A stretch of DNA of 64,000 nt, taken from assembly GCA_039707655.1 (NCBI GenBank), contig CM077676.1, forward strand, positions 84,531,895-84,595,894, read 5' to 3'. Source of the stretch: Elymus sibiricus (lineage: Eukaryota; Streptophyta; Magnoliopsida; Poales; Poaceae). How positions within the stretch are numbered: the stretch's first letter is position 1; each line of letters begins with the position of its first letter. Both the position numbers and the translations under genes were made by a program. The notes under the pieces were generated by a model. The model did not search any database, was not told the origin of the DNA, and was given only the letters and a program-made list of their open reading frames with translations. Positions 38,101 through 48,554 of this stretch are shown one piece after another.

Positions 38101-38837
38101 TGGGGTTCTCACCCACGTTGCCGGTGAACGCCGGCGAGGCTCGATGGAGCCGGTGGGGAGGCGGTCGAGGATGGGCGGCGAGCGCGGCGACGGCGACCGG
38201 GGACGGGGTGGCGGCGACGTCGAGCGCGCGCGGGCGAGCGGGGAGGCGGCGCCTCAGGGACGAGGGGGAGAAGGGGATCGGGGGAGGGTTAGATCGGGGT
38301 TAGGGTTCGGGGCTGGTGGGGAGAGGCCATATAGGCCATGGGGGGGTGGCCGGCTGGGCCGGTTGGCCCAGTTGGGCCAGGGTTTTTTTTTTCTTTTTTT
38401 TTTCTCTTTTGTTTATTTTCTTTTATTGTTTTACTTTAGTTTCCAAATTATTTAGTTTTATAAAATATATAATTAGCACCTAAATTAGTATTATTAATTA
38501 TACCACTGCCACAATAACTTTGGCACCTAAATAATTTAGTTTAATATTTTATAATTTATAAAAGGAATTTAATTAATTGTTTTAGCTAATGTTTTAATTA
38601 TTTTAGGACAATTAAATACTTTGTAAAGATGTGGTTTCTCCACCATAATTATCTATGAATTATTTGTCACAATTAGAACATTTTAGTTTTCAAATTTAAA
38701 CAACTTTTATTTTCACTTGCAACTTGAATTTTGAATTTGAGGTTGGATTATTTTCTAAATGTAATTTAATTAGGATGATCATGTTGACATGGCATATTAT
38801 TAGCTTAATGACAGGGTTAGGATCTGGGGATGTTACA
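35137..38837 (-). mobile_element. Gypsy-like array: LTR 2 (middle, shared)
   Basis: Complete 3701-bp LTR bounded by TGTGACGCCC and GGGGATGTTACA on the plus strand (TGTAACATCCCC...GGGCGTCACA on the minus strand). It serves both as 5' LTR for internal segment 1 and 3' LTR for internal segment 2. Two deletions of roughly 20 and 35 bp relative to LTR 1 lie in the GC-rich block near 37870-37915. Confidence 0.9.
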
Positions 38838-39056
38838 AATCTACCCCACTACAAGAAATCTCGTCCCGAGATTTAAGAGGTGAAGGTAAGGGGTATCTCC
38901 GGTGTCAAGGATGTTCAGGAGAGTCAGGTTTCGATCCTGTGGAACTGTGGTTAGTGTCGATTAAGAGTGGGGAAGAGCGGTGACATTTTTGCAAGGTCAT
39001 GACGGCAAGGCAATCAGAGGACAATCCGTCAGCTATGTCGGCAACAACGTCGCTAC
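38838..39056 (-). mobile_element. Gypsy-like array: internal segment 2, left part
   Basis: Corresponds to the first 219 bp of internal segment 1 on the plus strand. It is interrupted at 39056/39057 by the Copia element and resumes at 48012. The two parts sum to 762 bp, the same length as internal segment 1. Confidence 0.85.
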
Positions 39057-40202
39057 TGTTGGAAATATGCCCTAGAGGCAATAATAAATTGGTTATTATT
39101 ATATTTCCTTGTTCGTGATAATCGTTTATTGTCCATGCTATAATTGTATTGATTGGAAACTCAAATACATGTGTGGGTACATAGACAACACTATGTCCCT
39201 AGTATGCCTCTAGTTAACTAGCTCGTTGATCAAAGATGGTTAAGGTTTCCTAGCCATAGACATGAGATGTCATTTGATAACGGGATCACATCATTAGGAG
39301 AATGATGTGATGGACAAGACCCAAACTATAAACGTAGCATATGATCGTGTCAGTTTATTGCTATTGTTTTCTGCATGTCAAGTATCTGTTCCTATGACCA
39401 CGAGAGCATGCAACTCCCTGACATCGGAGGAGTACTTTGTGTGTATCAAACGTCGCAACGTAACTGGGTGACTATAAAGATGCTCTACAGGTATCTCCGA
39501 GGGTGTCTGTTGGTTTGGCATGGATCAAGACTGGGATTTGTTACTCCGTGTGACGGAGAGGTATCTCAGGGCCCACTCGGTAATACAACATCACAATGAG
39601 CCTTGCAAGCAATGTGACTAAAGTCTTAGCCACGAGATCTTGTATTACGGAACGAGTAAAGAGACTTGCCGGTAACGAGATTGAACTAGGTATAGAGATA
39701 CCGACGATCGAATCTCGGGCAAGTAACATACCGAAGAACAAAGGGAACAGCATACGGGATTAACTGAATCATTGACATAGAGGTTCGACCGATAAAGATC
39801 TTCGTAGAATATGTAGGAGCCAATATGGGCATCCAGGTCCCGCTATTGGTTATTGATCGTAGAGGTGTCTCGGTCATGTCTACATAGTTCTCTAACCCGC
39901 AGGGTCTACACACTTAACGTTTGGTGACGATTAGTATAGTTGAGTTATTTTGTTGGTGACCGAAGGTTGTTCGGAGTCCCGGATAAGATCCCGGACATGA
40001 CGAGGATCTCCGGAAGAGTCCGGAGGTAAAGATTGATATATGTGATAATAGTGTTTTGATCTGCGGAAGGGTTCCGGAATTCAGCGGAAGGGGTTCCGGA
40101 TGTTTACCGAAGTGTTCGGGTGCAGCAACACTTTATATGGGCCAAAGGGGTAAAGCCCACGAGGTATTGGAAAGTGCAAAAGGAAGTTTTGCTGCTGCCT
40201 TA

Positions 40203-40313
40203 AGCGGTACTACCGCTGGTAAGGCAGTACTGCCGCGTAAGCGGTACTACCGCTTGTGTGAAGCGGTACTACCCCTCAAGCGGTACTACCGCTCGTGAGC
40301 GGTACTACCGCTT
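40203..40313. repeat. Cluster of short palindromes in the 5' LTR
   Basis: Four copies of AGCGGTACTACCGCT, a near-perfect palindrome, one variant copy with CCCCT in place of CCGCT, and one related GGCAGTACTGCC. The 3' LTR has one repeat fewer (47329-47421); the 17-bp difference explains the whole length difference between the LTRs. Confidence 0.9.
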
Positions 40314-40433
40314 GTACGCAATACTGCTGGAATCCGAGTTGGACTCTTTCCGTGTGGGCCAAACCGACCTTGTGCGGGCAAAACCAACCTTGTGGAGGTT
40401 TTCTCTCCAAGTTTAGACCCCAGGGCTCAACAT

Positions 40434-40442
40434 ATAAATAGA
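40434..40442 (+). promoter_or_regulatory. TATA box, Copia 5' LTR
   Basis: TATAAATAG in AACATATAAATAGAGGGG, about 460 bp before the LTR end; the equivalent site in the 3' LTR is 47542-47550. Probable start of the genomic transcript just downstream. Confidence 0.7.
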
Positions 40443-40897
40443 GGGGCAGGGCTAGCACACGGGACACATCAAGATTTCCCAAGCCGTGTGTCGGCAACCC
40501 TAACCCTCTAGTTCTCCCGTCATAATCTCCGTAGTGCTTGGCGAAGCCCTGCAGAGATTGTTCCTCACCACCATCACCACGCCGTCGTGCTGCCGGAACT
40601 CATCTACTACTTCATCATCGCTCGCTGGATCGAGGAGGTGAAGGAGTCATCAAGCCGTACGTGTGTTGAACGCGGAGTTGCCGTCTGTTCGGCACTAGTT
40701 CGTGATCGGATCGAGGGACGACTTGCGATTTGGATCGCGGAGACGTTCGACTACATCAACCGCGTTTCTTAACGCTTCCGCTTAGCGATCTACAAGGGTA
40801 TGTAGATTCACTCTCCCTCTCGTAGATGCTCATCACCATGGATAGATCTTGCGTGTGCGTAGGAAATTTTTTGTTTCCCATGCAACGTTCCCCAATA

Positions 40898-42148
40898 GTG
40901 GCATCTGAGCTAGGTCTATGCGTAGATGAGATCTCGAGTAGAACACAAACGAGTTGTGGGCGTGGGTGTATACATATTGCTTGCCGTTACTAGTTGATAC
41001 TTGATTCGGCGGTATTGTGAGATGAAGCGGCCCGGACCGACATTACGCGTATGCTTACGCGAGACAGGTTTCACCGCTACGTGCACTCGTTGCATAAAGG
41101 TGACTGGCGGGTGTCTGTCTCTCCCACTTTAGTTGAATCGATTTCAATGAAGAGGGTTCTTTTATAAGATCAAAAAGCAATCACTACACCACGTTGTGGT
41201 TTTGCGTAGGTAAGAACGGTTCTTGCAAACCCGTAGGAGCCACGTAAAATTTGCAACAACAATTAGAGGACGTCTAACTTGTTTTTGCAGGGTATGTTGT
41301 GATGTGATATGGCCAATTACATGATGAGATATATGTGATGTATGAGATGATCATGTGTTGTATAGAATATCACGACTTGCATGTCGATGAGTACGGCAAC
41401 TGGCAGGAGCCATAGAGTTGTCTTTAATTATTTTCGCCGTTTTGCTTTACTTTATCGCTATGAGTTAGCAATAGTCGTGGAAGCAACAGTCGGCGCGACA
41501 AACTCATGGCGACACGTTGATGGAGATCAAGATGATGGAGATCATGGTGTCATGCCGGTGACGATGGAGATCATGCCAGTGCTTTGGAGATGAAGATCAA
41601 TAGCACAAGTTCATGGCCATATCATGTCACTTATGATTTGCATGTGATGTTAATCCTTTTATGCATCTTATTTTGCTTAGGGCGACGGTAGCATTATAAT
41701 GTGATCCCTCACTTAAATTTCAAGATAAAATTGTGTTCTCCCCGAGTGTGCACCGTTGCGAAAGTTCGTCGTTTCGAGACACCACGTGATTATCGGGTGT
41801 GATAGACTCTACGTTCACATACAACGGGTGCAAGCCAGTGTTGCACATGCGGAACACTCGGGTTAAACTTGACGAGCCTAGCATGTATAGACATGACCTC
41901 GGAACACAAGAGACCGAAAGGTCGAACATGAGTCATATAGTAGATATGATCAACATGAAGATGTTCACCATTGAAACCACCTCAACTCACGTGATGATCG
42001 GACTTGAGTTGGTGGATTTGGATCATGTTACACTCGAATGACCGGAGGGATGTCAATTTGAGTGGGAGTTTTTAAGTAATATGATTAACTAAACTCATTA
42101 TCTTGAACAATAGTCTAAGTTGTCTTTGCAATATTTATGTTGTAGATC
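40898..42148 (+). other. Copia primer-binding site and untranslated leader
   Basis: The primer-binding site begins at 40899 as TGGCATCTGAGCTAGG, a degenerate form of the initiator tRNA-Met complement (TGGTATCAGAGC) with two changes in the first 12 bases. The remaining 1.2 kb is leader sequence with no long ORF, comparable to the long leaders of BARE-type elements. It ends at the gag-pol ATG at 42149. Confidence 0.8.
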
Positions 42149-45100
42149 ATGGCTCGCGCAGTAGCACCCCTGAATTTTAATGCGTTCCTAAAGAAAGCTA
42201 AATTGAAAGATGATGGAAGTAACTTTGTGGACTGGGCCCGTAATCTAAGGATTATCCTTACGGCTTCCCAGAAGGCTTATGTCCTTGATGCACCGCTTGG
42301 TGATCCACCCGCTCCAGTTGAGTCTCTAGACGTTGTGAACGCCTGGCAGGCTCGTTCTGAAGATTACTCAATAGTTCAATGTGCAATATTGTATGGCTTA
42401 GAACCGGGACTTCAAAGACGTTTTGAACGTCATGGAGCATATGAGATGTTCCAGGAGTTGAAGTTTATCTTTCAGAAGAATGCCCGGATCGAGAGATATG
42501 AGATCTCCGATAAGTTCTATGCTTGCAAGATGGAGGAGAACGGGTCTATCAGTGATCACATACTCAGAATGTCTAGGTACTCCACCCGTCTGGCTGAATT
42601 GGGGATGCCCCTTCCGCCAGAGGCTATCACTGACAGAGTTCTTCAATCATTGCCACCTAGCTACAAGAGCTTCGTGTTGAACTATAACATGCACGGGATG
42701 AACAAGTCAGTCGCCGAGCTGTTTGCGATGCCGAAAGCTGCTGAGTCTGAAATTCAGAAGGAGCATCAAGTGTTGATGGTCAATAAAACCACTAGTTTCA
42801 ACAAAAATGGCAAGGGTAAGAAGGGTAACTCCAAGAAGAGTGGCAAAGCAGTTGCTCCTCTCGTGAAGAAACCCAAGGCTGGACCCAAACCAGAAACTGT
42901 GTGCTTTCATTGCAAGGGAACTGGACACTGGAAGCGGAACTGCCCCAAGTATTTGGCTGACAAGAAGGCGGCCAACAACAAACAAGGTATATATGATATA
43001 CATGTTATTGATGTGTACCTTACCAACTCTCGTTGTAGTGCCTGGGTATTTGATACCGGTGCGGTTGCTCATATTTTCAACTCAAAACAGGAACTGCGGA
43101 ATAGACGGAGGCTGGCAAAGGACGAAGTGACGATGCGCGTGGGGAATGGTTCCAAGGTTGATGTGATCGCCGTCGGCACGCTCGCTCTTCGATTACCATC
43201 GGGATTAGTGATGAACCTGAATAATTGTTATTTAGTGCCTGCGTTAAGCAGGAACATTATATCTGGATCTTGTTTATTGCGAGACGGTTACTCATTTAAA
43301 TCAGAGAATAATGGTTGTTCTATTTATATGAGTAATATCTTTTATGGTCATGCACCCGATGTGAGGGGTTTATTCTTATTGAATCTCGATAGTAATGATA
43401 CACATGTTCATAACATTGATGCCAAAAGATGTAGAATTGATAATGATAATACCACTTTCTTGTGGCACTGCCGTTTAGGTCATATTGGCGTAAAACGCAC
43501 GAGGAAGCTCCATGCTGATGGACTTTTGGAGTCACTTGATTTTGAATCACTTGACACATGTGAGCCATGCCTCATGGGCAAGATGACTAAAACGCCGTTC
43601 TCTGGAACAATGGAACGGGCAAGTGACTTATTGGAAATCATACATACTGATGTGTGCGGTCCGATGATCATTGAGGCGCGCGGTGGTTATCGTTACTTTC
43701 TCACCTTCACTGATGACTTAAGTAGATATGGGTATATTTACTTAATGAAACACAAGTCTGAAACATTTGAAAAGTTCAAACAATTTCAGAGTGAAGTTGA
43801 GAATCGTCGTAACAAGAAGATTAAATTCCTACGATCTAATCGAGGAGGAGAATATCTGAGTTATGAGTTTGGCAGTCACTTAAGACAATGTGGAATTGTT
43901 TCACAACTAACACCGCCTGGAACACCACAGCGTAATGGTGTGTCCGAACGTCGTAATCGAACCTTATTGGATATGGTGCGATCTATGATGTCTCTTGCCG
44001 ATTTGCCACTATCGTTTTGGGGTTATGCATTAGAGACAGCTGCATTCACTTTAAATAGGGCACCATCGAAATCCGTTGAGACGACGCCATATGAACTTTG
44101 GTTTGGCAAGAAGCCAAAGCTGTCGTTTCTTAAAGTTTGGGGATGTGATGCTTATGTCAAAAAGCTTCAGCCTGAAAAGCTGGAACCCAAAGCGGAGAAA
44201 TGCGTCTTCATAGGATACCCAAAAGAGACATTTGGGTATACCTTCTACCTCAGATCCGAAGGCAAAGTGTTTGTCGCTAAAAACGGAACATTTCTTGAGA
44301 AAGAGTTTCTCTCGAAAGAATTGAGTGGGAGGAAGATAGAACTTGATGAGATTGTTGAACCTTTACTTCAACCTGAAAGTAGCGCAGCGCAGAAAGATGT
44401 TTCTGTAGAGCCTACAACAACTGAAGAGGAAGTTAATGATGATGATCATGAAGCTTTGGATCAAGTTGCTATCGAACCTCGTAGGTCGACAAGGACGCGT
44501 ACTGCTCCTGAGTGGTACGGCAACCCTGTCTTAGAGGTCATGTTGTTAGACAACGATGAACCTACGAGCTATGGAGAAGCGATGATGGGCCCGGATTCCA
44601 AGAAGTGGTTAGAGGCCATGAAATCCGAGATGGGATCCATGTATGAAAACAAAGTGTGGACTTTGGAAGTATTACCTGAAGGGCGTAAGGCCATTCAGAA
44701 CAAATGGATCTTTAAGAGGAAGACGGACGCGGACAGTAATGTCACCGTCTATAAAGCTCGACTTGTGGCAAAGGGTTTTTCACAAGTTCAAGGAGTTGAC
44801 TACGATGAGACCTTCTCACCCGTAGCGATGCTTAAGTCCATCAGAATCATGTTAGCAATAGCTGCCTTTTTCGATTATGAAATTTGGCAGATGGATGTCA
44901 AAACAGCGTTCCTTAACGGTTTCCTTAAGGAAGAGTTGTATATGATGCAACCAGAAGGTTTTGTCGATCCAGAGAATGCTGACAAAGTTTGCAAAGTCCA
45001 GCGATCCATTTATGGACTGGTGCAAGCATCTCGGAGTTGGAATCTTCGCTTTGATGAGGTGATCAAAGCGTTCGAGTTTATACAAGTTTACGGAGAAGCT

Positions 45101-46132
45101 TGTATTTACAAGAAAGTGAGTGGGAGCTCTATAGCGTTTCTAATATTATATGTGGATGACATATTACAGATTGGAAACAATATAGAAATGTTGGAAGGCG
45201 TGAAGGAATATTTGAACAAGAGTTTTTCAATGAAGGACCTAGGAGAAGCTGCTTTCATATTAGGCATCAAGATCTATAGAGATAGATCAAGACGTTTAAT
45301 AGGACTTTCACAAAGCACATACCTTGATAAGATTTTGAAGAAGTTCAAAATGGATCAGTCCAAGAAGGGGTTCTTGCCTGTTTTGCAAGGTGTGAAGTTG
45401 AGTAAGACTCAATGCCCAGTGACTGCAGGAAATAGAGAAAAGATGAGTGTCATCCCCTATGCTTCAGCCATAGGCTCTATCATGTATGCAATGCTGTGCA
45501 CAAGACCCGATGTCAGCCTTGCCATAAGTATGGTCGGAAGGTTTCAAAGTGATCCAGGAATGGAACACTGGACGGCGGTCAAGAATATCCTGAAGTACCT
45601 GAAAAGGACTAAGGACATGTTTCTCGTTTATGGAGGTGATCAAGAGCTCGTCGTAAAGGGTTACGTCGATGCAAGCTTTGACACTGATCCGGATGACTCT
45701 AAGTCACAAACCGGATACGTATTTATTCTTAATGGGGGTGCGGTTAGCTGGTGCAGTTCCAAGCAAAGCGTGGTAGCTGATTCTACATGCGAAGCGGAGT
45801 ACATCGCTGCCTCTGAGGCGGCGAAGGAAGGTGTCTGGATGAAGGAGTTCATGACAGATCTTGGAGTAGTGCCTAGTGCGCTTAACCCAATGACTCTGTT
45901 TTGTGATAATACTGGTGCCATTGCTCTAGCCAAGGAACCAAGATTTCACAAGAGGACCAGACACATAAAGCGACGTTTCAATTCCATCCGCGATTACATC
46001 AAGGAGGACGACATAAATATTTGCAAAGTACACACGGATCTGAATGTTGCAGATCCGATGACTAAACCTCTTCCAAGGGCTAAACATGAACAACACCAGA
46101 ACTGCATGGGTGTTCGATTCATTACAATGTAA
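42149..46132 (+). CDS. Copia gag-pol polyprotein (gag, protease, integrase, reverse transcriptase, RNase H)
   Basis: One uninterrupted 1327-residue frame with domains in Copia order. Gag covers about residues 1-270, with a CCHC zinc knuckle C252-C255-H260-C265. The protease active site is D302-T-G. The pre-integrase zinc motif is H440, H445, C471, C474. The integrase core has D501 (HTDVCGP) and E600 (NGVSER), but the middle acidic residue, 36 positions before E600, is Asn (N564, RSNRGGE). Reverse transcriptase has D916 (MDVKTAF) and YVDD at 1001-1004, with V958 where relatives usually have Lys (YGLKQA). RNase H has D1174, E1215/E1217, D1253 and D1302 (ADPMTKPL). The start ATG follows the leader and opens a typical gag (MARAVAPLNF). 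Full length suggests recent activity; the integrase change suggests integration now needs help in trans. Confidence 0.95.
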   Translation: MARAVAPLNFNAFLKKAKLKDDGSNFVDWARNLRIILTASQKAYVLDAPLGDPPAPVESLDVVNAWQARSEDYSIVQCAILYGLEPGLQRRFERHGAYEMFQELKFIFQKNARIERYEISDKFYACKMEENGSISDHILRMSRYSTRLAELGMPLPPEAITDRVLQSLPPSYKSFVLNYNMHGMNKSVAELFAMPKAAESEIQKEHQVLMVNKTTSFNKNGKGKKGNSKKSGKAVAPLVKKPKAGPKPETVCFHCKGTGHWKRNCPKYLADKKAANNKQGIYDIHVIDVYLTNSRCSAWVFDTGAVAHIFNSKQELRNRRRLAKDEVTMRVGNGSKVDVIAVGTLALRLPSGLVMNLNNCYLVPALSRNIISGSCLLRDGYSFKSENNGCSIYMSNIFYGHAPDVRGLFLLNLDSNDTHVHNIDAKRCRIDNDNTTFLWHCRLGHIGVKRTRKLHADGLLESLDFESLDTCEPCLMGKMTKTPFSGTMERASDLLEIIHTDVCGPMIIEARGGYRYFLTFTDDLSRYGYIYLMKHKSETFEKFKQFQSEVENRRNKKIKFLRSNRGGEYLSYEFGSHLRQCGIVSQLTPPGTPQRNGVSERRNRTLLDMVRSMMSLADLPLSFWGYALETAAFTLNRAPSKSVETTPYELWFGKKPKLSFLKVWGCDAYVKKLQPEKLEPKAEKCVFIGYPKETFGYTFYLRSEGKVFVAKNGTFLEKEFLSKELSGRKIELDEIVEPLLQPESSAAQKDVSVEPTTTEEEVNDDDHEALDQVAIEPRRSTRTRTAPEWYGNPVLEVMLLDNDEPTSYGEAMMGPDSKKWLEAMKSEMGSMYENKVWTLEVLPEGRKAIQNKWIFKRKTDADSNVTVYKARLVAKGFSQVQGVDYDETFSPVAMLKSIRIMLAIAAFFDYEIWQMDVKTAFLNGFLKEELYMMQPEGFVDPENADKVCKVQRSIYGLVQASRSWNLRFDEVIKAFEFIQVYGEACIYKKVSGSSIAFLILYVDDILQIGNNIEMLEGVKEYLNKSFSMKDLGEAAFILGIKIYRDRSRRLIGLSQSTYLDKILKKFKMDQSKKGFLPVLQGVKLSKTQCPVTAGNREKMSVIPYASAIGSIMYAMLCTRPDVSLAISMVGRFQSDPGMEHWTAVKNILKYLKRTKDMFLVYGGDQELVVKGYVDASFDTDPDDSKSQTGYVFILNGGAVSWCSSKQSVVADSTCEAEYIAASEAAKEGVWMKEFMTDLGVVPSALNPMTLFCDNTGAIALAKEPRFHKRTRHIKRRFNSIRDYIKEDDINICKVHTDLNVADPMTKPLPRAKHEQHQNCMGVRFITM

Positions 46133-46170
46133 ATCACATAGTGATGTGAACTAGATTATTGACTCTAGTG

Positions 46171-46182
46171 CAAGTGGGAGAC
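46171..46182 (+). other. Copia polypurine tract
   Basis: CAAGTGGGAGAC immediately before the 3' LTR start at 46183; it primes plus-strand synthesis in this element group. Confidence 0.8.
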
Positions 46183-48006
46183 TGTTGGAAATATGCCCTA
46201 GAGGCAATAATAAATTGGTTATTATTATATTTCCTTGTTCGTGATAATCGTTTATTGTCCATGCTATAATTGTATTGATTGGAAACTCAAATACATGTGT
46301 GGGTACATAGACAACACTATGTCCCTAGTATGCCTCTAGTTAACTAGCTCGTTGATCAAAGATGGTTAAGGTTTCCTAGCCATAGACATGAGATGTCATT
46401 TGATAACGGGATCACATCATTAGGAGAATGATGTGATGGACAAGACCCAAACTATAAACGTAGCATATGATCGTGTCAGTTTATTGCTATTGTTTTCTGC
46501 ATGTCAAGTATCTGTTCCTATGACCATGAGATCATGCAACTCCCTGACATCGGAGGAGTACTTTGTGTGTATCAAACGTCGCAACGTAACTGGGTGACTA
46601 TAAAGATGCTCTACAGGTATCTCCGAGGGTGTCTGTTGGGTTGGCATGGATCAAGACTGGGATTTGTTACTCCGTGTGACGGAGAGGTATCTCAGGGCCC
46701 ACTCGGTAATACAACATCACAATGAGCCTTGCAAGCAATGTGACTAAAGTGTTAGCCACGAGATCTTGTATTACGCAACGAGTAAAGAGACTTGCCGGTA
46801 ACGAGATTGAACTAGGTATAGAGATACCGACGATCGAATCTCGGGCAAGTAACATACCGAAGAACAAAGGGAACATCATACGGGATTAACTGAATCCTTG
46901 ACATAGAGGTTCGACCGATAAAGATCTTCGTAGAATATGTAGGAGCCAATATGGGCATCCTGGTCCCGCTATTGGTTATTGATCGTAGAGGTGTCTCGGT
47001 CATGTCTACATAGTTCTCGAACCCGCAGGGTCTACACACTTAACGTTTGGTGACGATTAGTATAGTTGAGTTATTTTGTTGGTGACCGAAGGTTGTTCGG
47101 AGTCCCGGATAAGATCCCGGACATGACGAGGATCTCCGGAAGAGTCCGGAGGTAAAGATTGATATATGTGATAATAGTGTTTTGATCTGCGGAAGGGTTC
47201 CGGAATTCACCGGAAGGGGTTCCGGATGTTTACCGAAGTGTTCGGGTGCAGCAACACTTTATATGGGCCAAAGGGGTAAAGCCCACGAGGTAATGGAAAG
47301 TGCAAAAGGAAGTTTTGCTGCTGCCTTAAGCGGTACTACCGCTGGTAAGGCAGTACTGCCGCGTAAGCGGTACTACCGCTTGTGTGAAGCGGTACTACCG
47401 CTCGTGAGCGGTACTACCGCTTGTACGCGATACTGCTGGAATCCGAGTTGGACTCTTTCAGTGCGGGCCAAACCGACCTTGTGCGGGCAAAACCGACCTT
47501 GTAGAGGTTTTCTCTCCAAGTTTAGACCCCAGGGCTCAACATATAAATAGAGGGGCAGGGCTAGCACACGGGACACATCAAGATTTCCCAAGCCGTGTGT
47601 CGGCAACCCTAACCCTCTAGTTCTCCCGTCATAATCTCCATAGTGCTTGGCGAAGCCCTGCAGAGATTGTTCCTCACCACCATCACCACGCCGTCGTGCT
47701 GCCGGAACTCATCTACTACTTCATCATCGCTCGCTGGATCGAGGAGGTGAAGGCGTCATCAAGCCGTATGTGTGTTGAATGCGGAGGTGCCGTCCGTTCG
47801 ACACTAGTTCGTGATCGGATCGAGGGACGACTTGCGATTTGGATCGCGGAGACGTTCGACTACATCAACCGCGTTTCTTAACGCTTCCGCTTAGCGATCT
47901 ACAAGGGTATGTAGATTCACTCTCCCTCTCGTAGATGCTCATCACCATGGATAGATCTTGCGTGTGCGTAGGAAATTTTTTGTTTCCCATGCAACGTTCC
48001 CCAACA
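46183..48006 (+). repeat. Copia 3' LTR
   Basis: 1824 bp, TGTTGGAAATATGCCC to CCCCAACA, with canonical TG...CA ends. TATA box at 47542-47550. It retains the unmutated end that the 5' LTR has lost. Confidence 0.95.
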
Positions 48007-48011
48007 GGTAC

Positions 48012-48554
48012 CAAGGGCGGGGACGAAGAGAACCATCTTCCTGCTCGTTAATACGAGGCGGACCAATAGGCAAGGTTCTCGTCCATCGGTGGTTACCGGA
48101 ATGCCATCAACAATAGTGACAAGATTTTATTTGGGGGTGTTGACTTAAGCAGGGAATTATCACTGCTCAGCTAAAGGCTAGATTTCAAGATAGGTTACAC
48201 AGTCCAATGGAAAGGAAAATATGATCATACACACGTATTAGGTGTATATCCTTCCCAAGGAAAAGCAGAGCATGATACACATGGAAAGGAGCAGTTGCGG
48301 ATAATCCAGCTCTCCGGGTGGATGTGATCACGTGAACCTAATGTCAGAGTTAGCAAAACTTTAACCCGAATAGGAGAGAGAGTAGAATCCCAGAGTAAGG
48401 AAGGGGAATAAAAGATCCTAATACCACTCATTGGCGACGTGGGCCCGTAAGCCACACAGCCATGTTAGTAAAAATGTTTTGCAAACACTAGACTCAACTT
48501 CGGGCAAAGAGTTGGAAAGGGGCTTCCTATAGGCAGTCGGCTCTGATACCAACT
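48012..48554 (-). mobile_element. Gypsy-like array: internal segment 2, right part
   Basis: Continues 38838-39056 after the Copia insertion. A second initiator tRNA-Met-type primer-binding site lies at 48539-48552 (minus strand), next to LTR 3. Sequence is close to internal segment 1 with few differences. Confidence 0.85.

Larger units (their letters stand above)
39057..40897 (+). repeat. Copia 5' LTR
   Basis: 1841 bp, starting TGTTGGAAATATGCCC. It ends CCCCAATA, a transition from the CCCCAACA seen in the 3' LTR. Contains the TATA box at 40434 and the GCGGTACTACCGC palindrome cluster at 40203-40313. Confidence 0.95.
39057..48006 (+). mobile_element. Full-length BARE/Angela-type Copia retrotransposon
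   Basis: An 8.95-kb element with 5' LTR 39057-40897, primer-binding site, leader, a single uninterrupted gag-pol ORF (42149-46132), polypurine tract and 3' LTR 46183-48006. Flanks are GCTAC (39052-39056) and GGTAC (48007-48011). The uninterrupted site in internal segment 1 (near 34588) reads GGTAC, so this is a 5-bp target duplication with one later change. The LTRs differ by about 25 substitutions by eye, roughly 1.3-1.4%, plus a 17-bp length change. It is therefore recent, about half a million years if a grass LTR rate of 1.3e-8 per site per year applies (inference). Confidence 0.95.
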
